Shown here piece after piece: positions 1-10,305 of a DNA stretch of 64,000 nt. The DNA lies in NCBI GenBank assembly GCA_000507305.1, contig DF239146.1, forward strand, positions 171,959 through 235,958, written 5' to 3'. Made by a program: the position numbers and the translations under genes. Within the stretch, counting starts at the first letter, position 1; every line of letters starts with the position of its first letter. Origin of the DNA: Breviolum minutum Mf 1.05b.01 (taxonomy: Eukaryota > Sar > Dinophyceae > Suessiales > Symbiodiniaceae). Under the pieces are notes generated by a model. The model had not been told where the DNA came from, did no database searches, and was given only the letters and a program-made list of their open reading frames with translations.

Positions 1-318
1 GGTTGAGTCAAGGATATGTTGATATATTTAGTTGTCATCTCTGAAAGTTGTTCTGTGACTCACAATGGTGCCCATGTATACCTGGATTTCCAACAAAGTT
101 TTTTGTCCTGAAGATGTTCGGGGCTTCCATACTAGAACAGTATCCCACCAAAATGGATGTAAGTCCCATGATCTATGAGATCATAAGTTTTTTTTTAAAC
201 CATAAGAAACAAGCTGTTTTTGAGTGGTCTTTATCATTTTTCCCCAATTTTAGTAGGTAAGGCTGCCAAGGCTTCAAATGACCAATTTTCGGCAGTCTAA
301 AAGTCTAAAAAAAACAGC

Positions 319-475
319 CTCTTTGAGGGTCCTTTCTTCAGGTGGTCCTCCTTCCTCCCCTTGACTGAAGTGATGAATGGCATGGCAGAACTTGGGCTTT
401 TCACGCAGAGCAAAAAGCAGTGGCACAAAATGGGTGTTTCCATAAATAGGGGTACCCCAAAATGGATGGTTTGTA
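319..475 (-). CDS. candidate exon, unknown protein
   Basis: On the minus strand a pyrimidine-rich stretch ending in CAG precedes about 52 open codons, and the segment ends at AG followed by GC, a donor type used in dinoflagellates. One frame contains HPFWGTPIYGNTHF and GEEGGPPEERTLKE. A second minus frame is also open, and the plus strand has an alternative exon-like reading at 342-433 with an AG/G acceptor. Frame and strand are therefore uncertain. I do not recognise the protein. Confidence 0.3.
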
Positions 476-937
476 CTGGAAAAGCGTATTAAAATGGATG
501 ATTTGGGGGTATCACTATTTTCGGAAGCATCCAAATGTGGTGAGGGAAAAATCATCAGGTGCCTGAGATTGGTACGTGAGGAATCATAGGAACTCAGGGT
601 TCCAAGATGTAGAGTTTTGGTACATGTTCCATATGTTTCAGAAATATGTTTTGAACCTAAATCGCAACATAGGCATCAATATGTTATGATTATGATATTT
701 GTGTCAAAGCAATCAGACCATTCATCCATAGAAACATGGGTTTGTACTTCGAGATTCGATCAGAGCCTAGTAATTGTCATATTATAATGTGCTGTAAGCC
801 AGTGGGTGTAAGGATACCACCAGGGTTACAAGTCACTTGACATACTTAGGAGTTACTTAGAGAGCTTTTTTGTAGTACTCTGATTTGGGAATCAAACATC
901 ATTTCTATAGAGACCTCACTTTGAGTCCTCATTTCAC

Positions 938-1032
938 CTGAATAAGCATTCCACATGGCATCAGGCTGCATCTGCGAAATCTGCAAATGGTGAGACTCAC
1001 GCTCTCCTGTCCGAAATGGGTCAGAAAGATAC
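938..1032 (-). CDS. candidate exon, unknown protein
   Basis: Read on the minus strand, the segment follows a strong acceptor (CTTTTCTTTTCAG then G) and ends at CAG before GTGAAA. The frame gives YLSDPFRTGERESHH followed by LQISQMQPDAMWNAYS, about 31 codons without a stop. It may belong with the minus-strand segments at 1476-1544 and 1665-1824, but the phase from 1476-1544 into this one does not fit without another exon or donor. Function unknown. Confidence 0.35.
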
Positions 1033-1475
1033 CTGAAAAGAAAAGGAGTTCGTTTCGGCACATGAGCTGATTGGTTTGGTGGTGTTTCTGATGTCACTTT
1101 TTGTGACACAAGCTTTGTGAATATAAAAAGCCAGAGAATTGGTCAGAGAGAGGTGCGTAGAGATTGTACAATGCATGCATATGATTCACTCATATGCACA
1201 TGATGTTCGCAATGTGTTCCGTCTTGCTATTAAATGCTTTTATCGGATGATCAGTTTTCAGACTCAAATTCACGGCCATCAGATGTCAGTTGATAGATTC
1301 AATGACTAGGTCCAGTGGTCTTTGAGTCATGTTGAAATGATGAGCAAACACACAATCATCATAGTCAACTCATGTCATTGGATGGTATAGATGTATTGTG
1401 TATATATGGAGATTCATAGGTCCAACTTATAAATACTGATTATTGCTTCTTTCCGGGACTCTTGAAGAAAAGTAC

Positions 1476-1544
1476 CTGACACACTTCCGCAGAGTTTTTT
1501 CCACTCTCCAAAGTTTGAGAGATGGCAGACATTGCAACTGAAAT
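1476..1544 (-). CDS. candidate exon, unknown protein
   Basis: Minus-strand segment of exactly 23 codons between a CAG acceptor and a CAG/GTACTT donor. It contains MSAISQTLESGKNSAEVCQ. Its phase (0 to 0) fits the end of the minus-strand candidate exon at 1665-1824, which supports the pair. The acceptor is followed by A and not by the G usual in dinoflagellates. Function unknown. Confidence 0.33.
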
Positions 1545-1664
1545 CTGACAATATGATCAGTTTACATGGCAATAAGATTAGAAACTACCAATTTCGAGGT
1601 ACTAGCTTACATTTATTATACGAGTTTGAGGTTGGTAGTTTCTGATATGATTGGATACATTTAC

Positions 1665-1824
1665 CGGGACACTGGTACATCCCATATGTTGATGAATCGG
1701 ACCACTATAAACAGTAGACCTTCCAGAGATTTCCTTGTTTGAGACTGATGGTGAGGTCAGGTCAGATATCATGACCTTTGATGTTGAAACCTCCAAGATC
1801 ATGAGGTTGGCCATAGAACAGACC
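1665..1824 (-). CDS. candidate exon, unknown protein
   Basis: Minus-strand open segment starting after TGTCAG/G and ending at CCG/GTAAAT, a good donor. One base completes the first codon and 53 full codons follow, ending in phase 0, which joins cleanly to 1476-1544. The frame includes MANLMILEVSTSKVM and GPIHQHMGCTSVP. No family recognised. Confidence 0.35.
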
Positions 1825-1929
1825 CTGACACATACTTGATGAGCAATAGAACATGTGTCAAGTTGTTTCTTCAATCCTAGTGTTTTTTGTTTCTGTTTTG
1901 AATAAATCACCCTTTACTGCTTGTTCAGC

Positions 1930-2042
1930 GGCACTGCAGTTATGCAATCTTTGGCCAAGCGTGTTGCACACGGAGCGATGGCATGAACTTGGCACGTCTT
2001 TTGGCCAATGCCACCCACTTGGTGGAAACCGAAACGCAGGCA
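1930..2042 (+). CDS. weak candidate exon
   Basis: A stretch richer in G+C than its surroundings begins after TTCAG and runs to CGCAG/GCAC. Two plus-strand frames are open over parts of it, one containing ANATHLVETETQ. The minus strand is open here too. Only a coding tendency is supported. Confidence 0.18.
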
Positions 2043-2279
2043 CATCAGTGGAAAATGTGACTGGACTTCCTTTTTTGGTGAAATACGCGTAGGACGTAGG
2101 AGCTGTGAAGCTATTTGAAGTCCGTGTTGAAAGGTGCCAAAGAAACATGTCAGGTAATCATCAAGGTATTTCAAGGTAGCCAGGAAGTGTTTTTTTTTCT
2201 GTGCTCCAGGTGGTAATTTTTCTATATTGGATTCTAGTTTTTGTCAAAAACCGATTGGTCGCTGCAAACTTCACTGCAG

Positions 2280-2473
2280 GACACGGATCATGCGACATCA
2301 GTTCATTCTTCATCGCCTATCCAACCCATTTGTCCCTTGTCTGAAGATGGTAAAGAGGCCACTCCAAGTGAAGGATATTTCGGAGGTACCACCAAAGTCT
2401 GGAAATCCTGGAAATGTATCTTTTTCATGGATTTTGACCCGAAAATTCACACCAGCATGTCCACTAATCGCAG
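2280..2473 (+). CDS. candidate exon, unknown protein
   Basis: A 194-base segment starts after CTGCAG with G as first base and ends at CGCAG/GTACAT, giving 64 codons plus two bases without a stop. The frame includes HSSSPIQPICPLSEDGKEA and GYFGGTTKVWKSWKC. A second plus frame and part of the minus strand are also open, so the frame choice is inference. No family recognised. Confidence 0.4.
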
Positions 2474-3603
2474 GTACATGATTGTAGTTGTATAAGTTGT
2501 AAACATCATTTTTACCAGTCAAGAAAATGTCGGGTGATCCAAAAAATGGACCACGCGAAGCGAAGGACCCAGTTGCAAGAGATATATTCACCCCAGTAAA
2601 CCAGTTGTAAGTGACTGGGAATTGTATCCACTTACAAAGTTAGTGTGACTTGATGCCTGAGGCACTGAGCCCTACTGTGGTGGTTTCTGGTGGGCGCAGC
2701 CGACACCGGTCACACCTCACATAGATGGAGAGCTCGGTACAAAGGCGTGGGATGAAGGGAATGATACCCCCGAAATTGCAGCAAAAAACCCAGGAATGCA
2801 TCCAAAAACCACATTGGAACTTCCTGCCCACAGTAGATGAAGATTTGGTATATTTAAGATGACGATTCAACGTTGAATCAGCAACCTTCACCGCATGGAT
2901 TTTTGTCCATCGAAAAAAAGTGGCAAACAAAAAAATCACCAGGCATCACAGTCCTCGGAGGCGTCCAAAGTGGACTTCCCAGAGGCCGGAAAAGGGTGGA
3001 AACTTTTGGGACCTTAAAGGACCTCTAAAAAGGTGGGATATGTTTGGTCATGACTGGTCAACCAACCAACCCCCCTAACTAAACCCTTGGTTTTTTTTGG
3101 GGGGGTGATGGTACAGGTATGTTAGGTGGGGGGTAGGTTGACTGTTGACGACCCGCCATAATTTTCGTTACAAAGAGTTGAGAACTCCAAGAAAATGTAC
3201 GTAGTTTTTTACCTCAGGATTTGGAGAACGGATCCACCGTTCTAGTATTAAATTAGTACTAAGGGAACAAGTGCTTATTGGTTTCTTGAATTTCTGACCT
3301 CCACAAATTACCACAGGCTGGAGTGCCTGAGGATAAACAAGGTTCATCAATCAAAAGGATTGGATATAGGATATCATTGCTACAGTTATTCGCAGAAACA
3401 TTGCAAACCACAAATTGCAGCCAACATTTACTGTTATTTAAGAACTGTGGAAGCTTGGTTGGGTTTTTCATGTTAGTGCTTTTCCAACTCCAAAGCAACA
3501 AGAATCAAATGCCCAAAGATAGTATGCTATAGTGAGATGTGGAAAATAATCCCAAACTGAATTCAAATTCAAGTGATGCTGTTTTTGCTCGCCCAGCTGT
3601 GAG

Positions 3604-3720
3604 GTGTCATTTTATCCTGCCTTTGATCCACCGCTAGCATCACGAGTGAAATTGTTTCCAGCGCACCGCGGGGCCTATGACCGATGGAACATTCCAAATG
3701 TTGCTTGGCCATCAGAATGA
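3604..3720 (+). CDS. candidate terminal exon
   Basis: An AG/G boundary at 3602-3604 opens a frame of 38 codons ending in TGA at 3718-3720. It includes FYPAFDPPLASRVK and HRGAYDRWNIPNVAWPSE. It could be a last exon; no downstream donor is needed. Function unknown. Confidence 0.37.
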   Translation: MSFYPAFDPPLASRVKLFPAHRGAYDRWNIPNVAWPSE

Positions 3721-4183
3721 GGATAGATTTCGATGGATGAGGAAAGGTGGAAAACGATTATGAAGAAGAGAGTATTTTGCGAGCTGTTGATGTCTACTCA
3801 TCCCCTGCACTTGTTTGACATCAATTCTTGTAACTTGCTTGTGAACTTGACCCTGACCTTCTTGGTCCGCACGCATTTGAAAGTTTATCCTGAACTTCAA
3901 TCTATGTCATTCTCGATTAGCCACCATTGTTCTTTTTTTGGGAAAGGGAGGCTTTCAGTTCAGTTTACAACGGCCACGTGGGATCGGAAAACCGATCATT
4001 GAAACGCTAGTTCGAATTTGTTGAAATCATCATGATTCATCAATGATGCCTTCCTTACTCCTCTAGGCTTCTTATATAACTGATTTGAATTCATGTGATA
4101 TATCATAGTAGAAGCCATATATATATATATTCCCTGTGTGTTTGTTCAACAACTCCATTACTATCCGGATGCCTCTCTGGCTT

Positions 4184-4333
4184 GGTCATTTTGGCTTAAA
4201 GGCGGTCACGGTCAAAGTTGGCACCCTGGCGGAGATGAAATTCTTGACGAATGAGGCGCGGATGGCGTTTGTTGCGCGTACCAAACAAACGATGGATTCA
4301 GGGATTCAGGGATTCAGCTCATCCATTGGATGA
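4184..4333 (+). CDS. coding remnant behind a spliced-leader-like site
   Basis: Positions 4184-4201 closely match the 3' part of the dinoflagellate spliced leader (CATTTTGGCT exact, then TAAAG in place of CAAG). A G+C-rich frame follows directly, with MKFLTNEARMAFVARTKQ, and stops at 4331-4333. Known biology: reverse-transcribed mRNAs reinserted in dinoflagellate genomes carry relict leaders just upstream of the coding region. The AAAG/G border would also serve as an ordinary acceptor. No family recognised. Confidence 0.35.
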   Translation, partial: GHFGLKAVTVKVGTLAEMKFLTNEARMAFVARTKQTMDSGIQGFSSSIG

Positions 4334-4776
4334 GCTCCACAAAGATTTGTTGTGGTGTAACTTACGATAATCATCTCTGGTTGCATGAAAAATGTGGCAC
4401 TGTGGTTTCAGGATTAGTGACTAGTGGATGAACACGTAAACTTTATTGCAGGACTTTCTCATACATAGAAGATCATTAAGACAGTGACGACGTTTGAGCA
4501 ATTTATTCATAGGTATATGTAAAAGCACTGATAGATCACACAGCCTATCACCAGTCTTTGGTGATTTTGTTAGCATAGATGCTTGGTAGCATCAGTCAAT
4601 GGTTCAGCATGGTGGTGAAGGTTAGCAGTTTGCTATCTTAAAATCCCTGTATAAAACGGATACAGTATTTCTATTGGGAACATGCCTAGAATAGCAAACC
4701 ACCATATCAGCTTTTGCCAGGCAACCTAGGAATCTGAAAGTCATTTTTGATCCTTGGTATTTGATCATTGTCTCAG

Positions 4777-4866
4777 GTGTTGAACACCTTCATGCGAGTG
4801 CAGGCGGCTCTGTGTGGTGATTTCGTGTTGGGAGTTTGTTTTGATGGAAAACAGAAACTGCATTGA
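4777..4866 (+). CDS. candidate terminal exon
   Basis: After TTGTCTCAG the next base is G and the frame runs 29 codons to TGA at 4864-4866. It contains VLNTFMRVQAALCGDF and VCFDGKQKLH. The acceptor is pyrimidine-rich. Too short to assign a family. Confidence 0.32.
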   Translation: MLNTFMRVQAALCGDFVLGVCFDGKQKLH

Positions 4867-5287
4867 GTTTAGTGGCCAAAAAAAGACAGCGAAGTCATCC
4901 AAACGTTCTCATTCTGGCAAGTTTATGGATATGAGTTGGACTCTCAATTAGGGTCCCAAAAGGACTGCAACATTGGCAATTTTCAGCTGTTGTATATAGG
5001 TGCATTTTAGGGGTCTAAACATTTTGAAGTATCAACAGCTAAATGTAGATTAGAGTCGAGTCGCCAACCAGAAACACTTTAGGTGTTTTCCCCTTGCCTT
5101 GAATATGAAATAAACAGATGAGATCGAGTGGACCTGATACTAAAGGATGTGAGATCTTTTCGCCAGGAGTTCCCTCAAACATGCAACCATTCCAGATGTT
5201 TTGAGGGAAACTTCATCCTGGGTTTGTTGGTTTCCACCATTCTCCGTGTAGTTTCACCAATTTTCAACCACATTGCACCAGCCTCAG

Positions 5288-5330
5288 GAGGATGCTGGTT
5301 TGGGTGAACCAGAATACGTGGTGCGGCAAG
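5288..5330 (+). CDS. short candidate exon
   Basis: Between CCTCAG/G and CAAG/GTTTAC lie 14 codons plus one base reading EDAGLGEPEYVVRQ. The opposite strand carries a longer open frame (5175-5435) with ordinary-looking composition, so the strand is unsure. Confidence 0.25.
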
Positions 5331-5742
5331 GTTTACAGTTGCTCCTGGGACCAACATGTGTGAAGAGAGGCAAATTTTGTTGAACAAGGTAGCAATGGTT
5401 GGATTTTTTTCCCATCGTTGTGGGCAATTTCTCACAAATTTCCCTATCCATGCTGATCCATGGGAGCCCTTAAATGGATAGCTTCGCGAAAACTAATAAT
5501 TCATAGTTGAAAGTAGATTTGGACGTGTTTGTCATATAATTTGAGGAAACTCCTATATGTGTTAGATTTGATGTGGGTATTCATAGTTGTCCAACTAGTT
5601 TCATGCTGGGCGATCCTCCAATACAAATTTTAAACTCCAAGGGAATCCCACCGAAAATGCCCTGATTTCGTCCAGCTTTGCTGCACTGCCAAGGGTCAGC
5701 TGGAAGCCCCGAAATGGAAGGCTGGAATGTGGAAATCCACAT

Positions 5743-5809
5743 GAAAACACACCCCAAAAAATTGGTTTGGAAGATGATGTTCCGTCTTCATTTAGGGGTG
5801 TGTTTTTTT
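5743..5809. repeat. small inverted repeat
   Basis: AAAACACACCCC at the left is matched by GGGGTGTGTTTTTT at the right, giving a hairpin-forming element of about 67 bp. Only one copy was noticed. Confidence 0.5.
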
Positions 5810-5825
5810 AGGTTGCTGGTTTTAG

Positions 5826-6063
5826 GGGGTGTACCTTGGATATTTTGAGTGAACTCCATTTCTCATTCTGCAACATCCAACCCTCTTGCATAAACGGAAA
5901 AGTGTTCAGCGCGGGAAATCATTCGGGTTATCTCACAGATGTTCAGTCCAAAAGGGCTGAAGAACAGGGACGGATGGTTGGATGACCCTTGAGTGCCAAA
6001 CCTCACTTCGATACGCATGATAAGTTCGAAGAAGAAAATGTTGACCAGGGCAGTCGTAGTTAG
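5826..6063 (+). pseudogene. open frame broken by one in-frame TGA
   Basis: From 5830 one plus-strand frame runs 51 codons, meets TGA at 5983-5985, and continues in the same frame for 25 codons to TAG at 6061-6063. Before the stop it reads INGKVFSAGNHSGYLTD and SKRAEEQGRMVG; after it AKPHFDTHDKFEEENVDQGS. Charged composition on both sides suggests one coding unit. The TGA may be a disabling mutation, an unseen intron or a selenocysteine codon; I see no evidence choosing between them. The minus strand is also open at 5863-6075. Confidence 0.35.
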
Positions 6064-6593
6064 ACCTTTGTTCAATGAAAATGAACGATCAAAATACTGC
6101 TATTTGTTGAAAGCCGCTTCTACAAGTGGAAAACGGATCCCTTTGTCCAAAAACATCATTTCTCTTAGTCAACCTCATTCATTTTCCAATTTCGTCATGG
6201 GAAGGGACAGGGTACAATCCATGTTCAGCGCATGAAATGGAACATCGATGGGCAGGCTTCATGTGACCCCCTTCCTTGGAAGCAAAGAAGAGCCACTTGG
6301 TAGCGATGATTTCCTAGTTCCCAATCTTCTGTTGTGTCCCTTTTCAGGTTTTATATCAGAATATCAGGGGAGTATAACCTTGGCGAAATGAACATGATTT
6401 GCACGTAAACGATGAGTTTGTTGAAGATGTTTCTTGTGAATGTGCGATGCCCCTATTAGATGACCAGAGGGTGCCTTTCCACTCATTCTGTGTGCGCTTT
6501 GGACATGTTTGCTGCTGACAGTCAGTACTTAGATACTTTGGGTTTTTTCAACAATGATCAGTCCATGGTGTGTGACTGAAATGAATTTTGCAG

Positions 6594-6637
6594 AAAAATG
6601 TGAATGCTTCTTTTGAAGCTGGTGGAGCCGATTTGCT
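6594..6637 (+). CDS. short candidate exon
   Basis: An exon-sized 44-base segment lies between TTTTGCAG and a perfect GTAAGT donor. It reads KNVNASFEAGGADL (14 codons plus two bases). Both borders are good; the length is too short for family assignment. Confidence 0.37.
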
Positions 6638-6773
6638 GTAAGTCGCAAGATGCTTATTATGTTTTGTGTATGTACATAATGCTGTATTTATCAATATTTA
6701 TTTTACAATGTTTCACCTGCGTTCATGATCATGTTGGGATTCTTGCAAGGTATTGACAACATTGTGAACTAAG

Positions 6774-6900
6774 GATGATGAACGCGCACTTGCCCATCAC
6801 CTTCACGTTTGGTGGCAAACCGAGCCTTGAGAACATCAAACTAAGGAAGTTGGGTACAAATATGCTGAGTAGATGGCAAAAAAAAGAGATGTACCTGTAG
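6774..6900 (+). CDS. candidate exon, unknown protein
   Basis: After AAG/G an open frame of about 41 codons runs to TAG at 6898-6900. It contains MMNAHLPITFTFGGKPS followed by LENIKLRKLGTNMLSRW. It lies just downstream of the short candidate exon at 6594-6637 and may belong to the same plus-strand gene. The acceptor lacks a clear pyrimidine tract. Confidence 0.37.
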
Positions 6901-7328
6901 AACGTGGCCATGAAGTAACGAACACATGCGAGAGTCGCGAATCTGCTTAGGTGTGTATAGGCATAGGTACTTTATTCTATGCAATGAAGAGATGGGTCAA
7001 AAACAAGAAAACCAGGAATATCTCTACAGCTGGGGAAGGCTTGGGTGAAAGATGGTGAAACTACATCTCCCGAGTTTTCTTGGACATCGATTTAACACCT
7101 CATGTCCCCAAGATCCATCATTTCGCATGATGTGGCTATCAAGTTTCAGCCTTGTTTGTGTTCAGCTGTTGTACGTCTCAAAATTCACTGCCCCCACATG
7201 CCCTAGGAGGAGTTGATTAATTTGGATCCGTTGTGTAGCAAACCAATGACTTTTCGGGTCTTATATAATCATATTTTGGATACTATGTTTGACTTGATCT
7301 TCATGTGGCGTTGCCTCATCCATCTCAG

Positions 7329-7370
7329 GACAGTTGCCCCTTCGCAAGATGCGATCCTAAGCTACAGTTG
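7329..7370 (+). CDS. short candidate exon
   Basis: A 42-base segment starts after CATCTCAG with G and ends at TTG/GTGAAA. Two frames are open (for example TVAPSQDAILSYS). Border quality is the only support. Confidence 0.22.
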
Positions 7371-7787
7371 GTGAAAAAACATTTATGGAGGTGTGGATTT
7401 CTTCAATGAATTTCAAAGCTATAGGCAATTTGGCAGTATGTTTTTTTTGATAAAATGTTCCACATTGATTCAACTATCCAACATCTTGTGGACCTCTCTT
7501 GGTTTGCAACATGTTGGTATGGAATTGCCAAGCCAAATTGATACCAAAGTTCTAAAGCTTGGGTTTGATATGTTTCTTCAGGGCCTCCACTGAGTCAACC
7601 TTGGTGGTGGATACCCATGGTCATTGACCACATGTCACATGTTTCTACGGCAGCTGAAAGTTGTTGACCCTAAAATTCATGATTGGAATATGTTGGAATA
7701 CCAAAAAAACGCAACCAATTCTGTGGTTCTCAACTTGGCAACCTCATTTTGAACTCGATTTCCCTTTTGATGTGTTTGCTTGCTGAG

Positions 7788-7842
7788 GATGGAGCCGGAA
7801 ATTCCGGATGCTCCAAACTATGGGCAAATCTTGCGGGAAGAG
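7788..7842 (+). CDS. candidate exon, several open frames
   Basis: After TTGCTGAG/G an ATG at 7789 opens a frame reading MEPEIPDAPNYGQILREE, ending at AG/GA, a dinoflagellate-type donor. Two other plus frames are also open through this region, one of them to TAA at 7911-7913 with AEDGAGNSGCSKLWANLAG. The area appears coding; the frame is not settled. Confidence 0.35.
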
Positions 7843-8048
7843 GACGCCTAGACAACTTGAAAATCACCAGTGTCAAGCGGAACACCACATCCCTGCAAGA
7901 CTGTTGGACATAATTGTCCTTGGTTTCTGTTTATCAGCATCTATGCATTGACTCATATTGAAGCACAGGGATTTGATGAATTAGTCAAGAGATCTCCATA
8001 ACTTTCAACTTAACAAGCAACTCTTTCAACCCCCATACCCACACACAG

Positions 8049-8162
8049 CAAACAAGCAGTGCTTCCACAGGACAAGCCACAACCTCCTGTGGTGCTCCCA
8101 GTGAAACGCTTGGACTTTGTCCTTCGCCGTCCACCACAAGGTGCAGTTGTCTACCTTCGTTG
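8049..8162 (+). CDS. candidate exon, unknown protein
   Basis: The segment follows a CACACACAG acceptor and ends at TTG/GTGAGA, a good donor. One frame reads QAVLPQDKPQPPVVLPVK and RLDFVLRRPPQGAVVYLR, proline-rich and basic. A second frame is also open over the full length. Function unknown. Confidence 0.4.
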
Positions 8163-8547
8163 GTGAGAAACAGTTTTGGTGACCCCTAGAGCCAAGAGAG
8201 GTGGTGCTTGTTGCTGTAAGATATTTTTTTCAAAATGTTCACACCTGAAAAATTAGAGACAATTTTTTCCAGGTTGATTACTGTATATAGGTGTTGCTTG
8301 CAACCAGGAAGTGATTGGATTTTGGATCCTGGGACTTTCCGACAAGAAAGTCTTGCTCTTTGTTATGACTTGGAAAGTGCTCACTATTTGAATTTGCACC
8401 CATTGGACGTATACTTAGTTTTCTGATTGTATAGCATAGATATAGTAAACTAGTTGAATGATACATTTCTTCTACATTGCATTTCCATGCATCATCAGAA
8501 CATATGCTAAGCAATTCATGCAGTGACATTTCTTTGAACTACTTACA

Positions 8548-8674
8548 TACTGTTGATGGAAGAAATCCTGCACCAGTTGATAAGGTAGTTTATCCTAAGT
8601 TTATCCCATTATTTCCAGTTATTTTTTTTAAATCCCAGGTGGTGATCGCCCGAATTTCTGAACTATTCACAGTA
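8548..8674. mobile_element. MITE-like element, family A
   Basis: Begins TACTGTTGATGGAAGAAATCC and ends with a decayed inverse copy (...TTCACAGTA). TA at both ends fits the target duplication of Tc1/mariner-type elements. Diverged right arm. Confidence 0.6.
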
Positions 8675-9077
8675 TCCCAGGTGGTCTCCTAACATGCTAA
8701 GCATTTTTTCTTGGCTCCTGCTTAGAGGTCATCGGCCTATGCGGCCTATGGTTCCATCTTGGGAACAGATCTTTTGAGGCGTTGACCTGGTGGGACTGAG
8801 TCCCAACATCGGCCCCCCTTAGCAGTTATACATAGGTTTTTGTTTTAATTCAAGTTACCCGTTTATAAGGTCAATTAATAGGGGCTATGACTAACACCAT
8901 GTATAACTGGTATGGGTCCCTTTTATTGTAGAGACCTAAGAATGTTTGTGGTAGTTGAGTATGGTGGAATGGTTCGCGTTGTGAATGGAAGTTGTAACAC
9001 CTTCCACTGCCAAAGTGGTGCTGGCGAACATGATCTAAGCAATGACATGATGGAACCGAAAATTTCAACAAGTTGAA

Positions 9078-9179
9078 AACTAGGTGGTGGTTTCAAAGAT
9101 TTTTTATTTTCACCCCTACTTTGGGAGATGATCCAATTTGACTTATATTTTTTCAACTGAGCTGAAACCACCAACTAGT
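9078..9179. mobile_element. MITE-like element, family B
   Basis: Left arm CTAGGTGGTGGTTTCAAA pairs with right arm TGAAACCACCAACTAG about 100 bp apart. The interior has the family signature CACCCCTAC...ATGATCCAATTTGACT. Confidence 0.65.
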
Positions 9180-9565
9180 AAACATATGAAAACCACCAAA
9201 TGTGGTGCTTTTGGGTGAAATAAAGATGAACAAAAATTGACCCTTGGAATTTGCCATGAATTGTTCATAGTTCATAGTTTTGCAGGTCAGTAAATTGCTT
9301 TCAGTCCTGAGATGTATGTCTTTGAAAAGGTGCTTTGGAGCGGAAGCTTGGATTCGTTTTTGGAACTGGCAACGATGGGTATGTTCCGATCCTGAATTAT
9401 GGGATATGTGATATATGTAATTATTGTAATTATTATATTAGTCCATACCTTAAGATATAATTTGTGCAATATATCATATGTCATATGTGCAATATCTCAA
9501 GAGAATCACATAAATTAGAGATTCTGAGGAACATGTTGTTTTTTGGACTTTTTGCTCTTTTTGAG

Positions 9566-9849
9566 GTATACCACCAGAACTGACAAGAAATCATTGTCAA
9601 GTTACTAAAGATGTTGACAGCATCTTTAGTGATGATCCTTCAGACCGACATGTACCGACATGTGCGGACCTTTTTTTGGCTCGATTGGTCCTTGAGACAC
9701 AAAAGCATGGAACAGATCGATCAGACGATGGTCTTAAAACAAATCTTACCCAGTCAGTTGTCTCAAGGAAACTGCATGACTGGGACATTAGGTGTTTTGC
9801 CTGTTCAGTCGAAACAAAACATGTCCGGAAAAAGAGGACAAGGACCTAG
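9566..9849 (+). CDS. candidate long exon, unknown protein
   Basis: After a pyrimidine-rich stretch ending TTTTTGAG, a frame starting with G stays open for 94 codons to TAG at 9847-9849. It includes DVDSIFSDDPSDRHVPT, LARLVLETQKHGTDRS and SVETKHVRKKRTRT; the end is basic. A second plus frame is also open here. It is among the longest candidate exons in the left half. No family recognised. Confidence 0.42.
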
Positions 9850-10030
9850 CGAATATATTTGAGGCAATTCAAGACTTAAATCATCGTTCACATTGTGGGT
9901 AGTGCTGCATTTTTGTTTCACATGACAACCAGGACAGCCATCACAATACTATGGCCACAACCACGAGAACAGGCACCAACAATATCTAGCATTCAAGACT
10001 CATCGGTAGATGCAGTGTCATCATTTCCAG

Positions 10031-10159
10031 CCTACCGATGGTTGACGCTCATGCCTTGCTTGGCTGGTTCAAGCATTTGTTTGTGAACACAAAGGAGAGG
10101 GATCTGTCGGACGTGCTACGTCAAACTTTGAGAATGAGTTCATGTTTCATATCTGGGTG
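10031..10159 (+). CDS. candidate exon, unknown protein
   Basis: Runs from TTTCCAG to GGGTG/GTGAGT, a near-consensus donor. The frame reads LPMVDAHALLGWFKHL followed by NTKERDLSDVLRQTLRM. The two bases left at the end combine with the first base of 10238 to restore a codon, so the two segments splice in phase. Function unknown; the exact 5' border could lie up to about 35 bases upstream. Confidence 0.43.
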
Positions 10160-10237
10160 GTGAGTACGTGGCAAGTGATGAGATTTTATTGATGAGCAGC
10201 CTGCAATGAGTATAGTGTATATTTTTCCAGACGTTAG

Positions 10238-10305
10238 GCTTTGTTCAAACGTTTTTGGCAGTGCTGCTGTATGGGGAAATCTTCATAACATGAATCGGAT
10301 GCTGG
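10238..10305 (+). CDS. candidate exon, unknown protein
   Basis: Starts after GTTAG with G and ends at CTGG/GTAAGC. It reads LCSNVFGSAAVWGNLHNMNR and joins the exon at 10031-10159 in phase. If the donor is not used, the frame continues about 16 codons to TAG near 10351. A different open frame (IRLIPRVDTSEDQLLHHVAA) starts just downstream and runs to 10428, so this stretch may hold a frameshift or a further exon. Confidence 0.4.
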
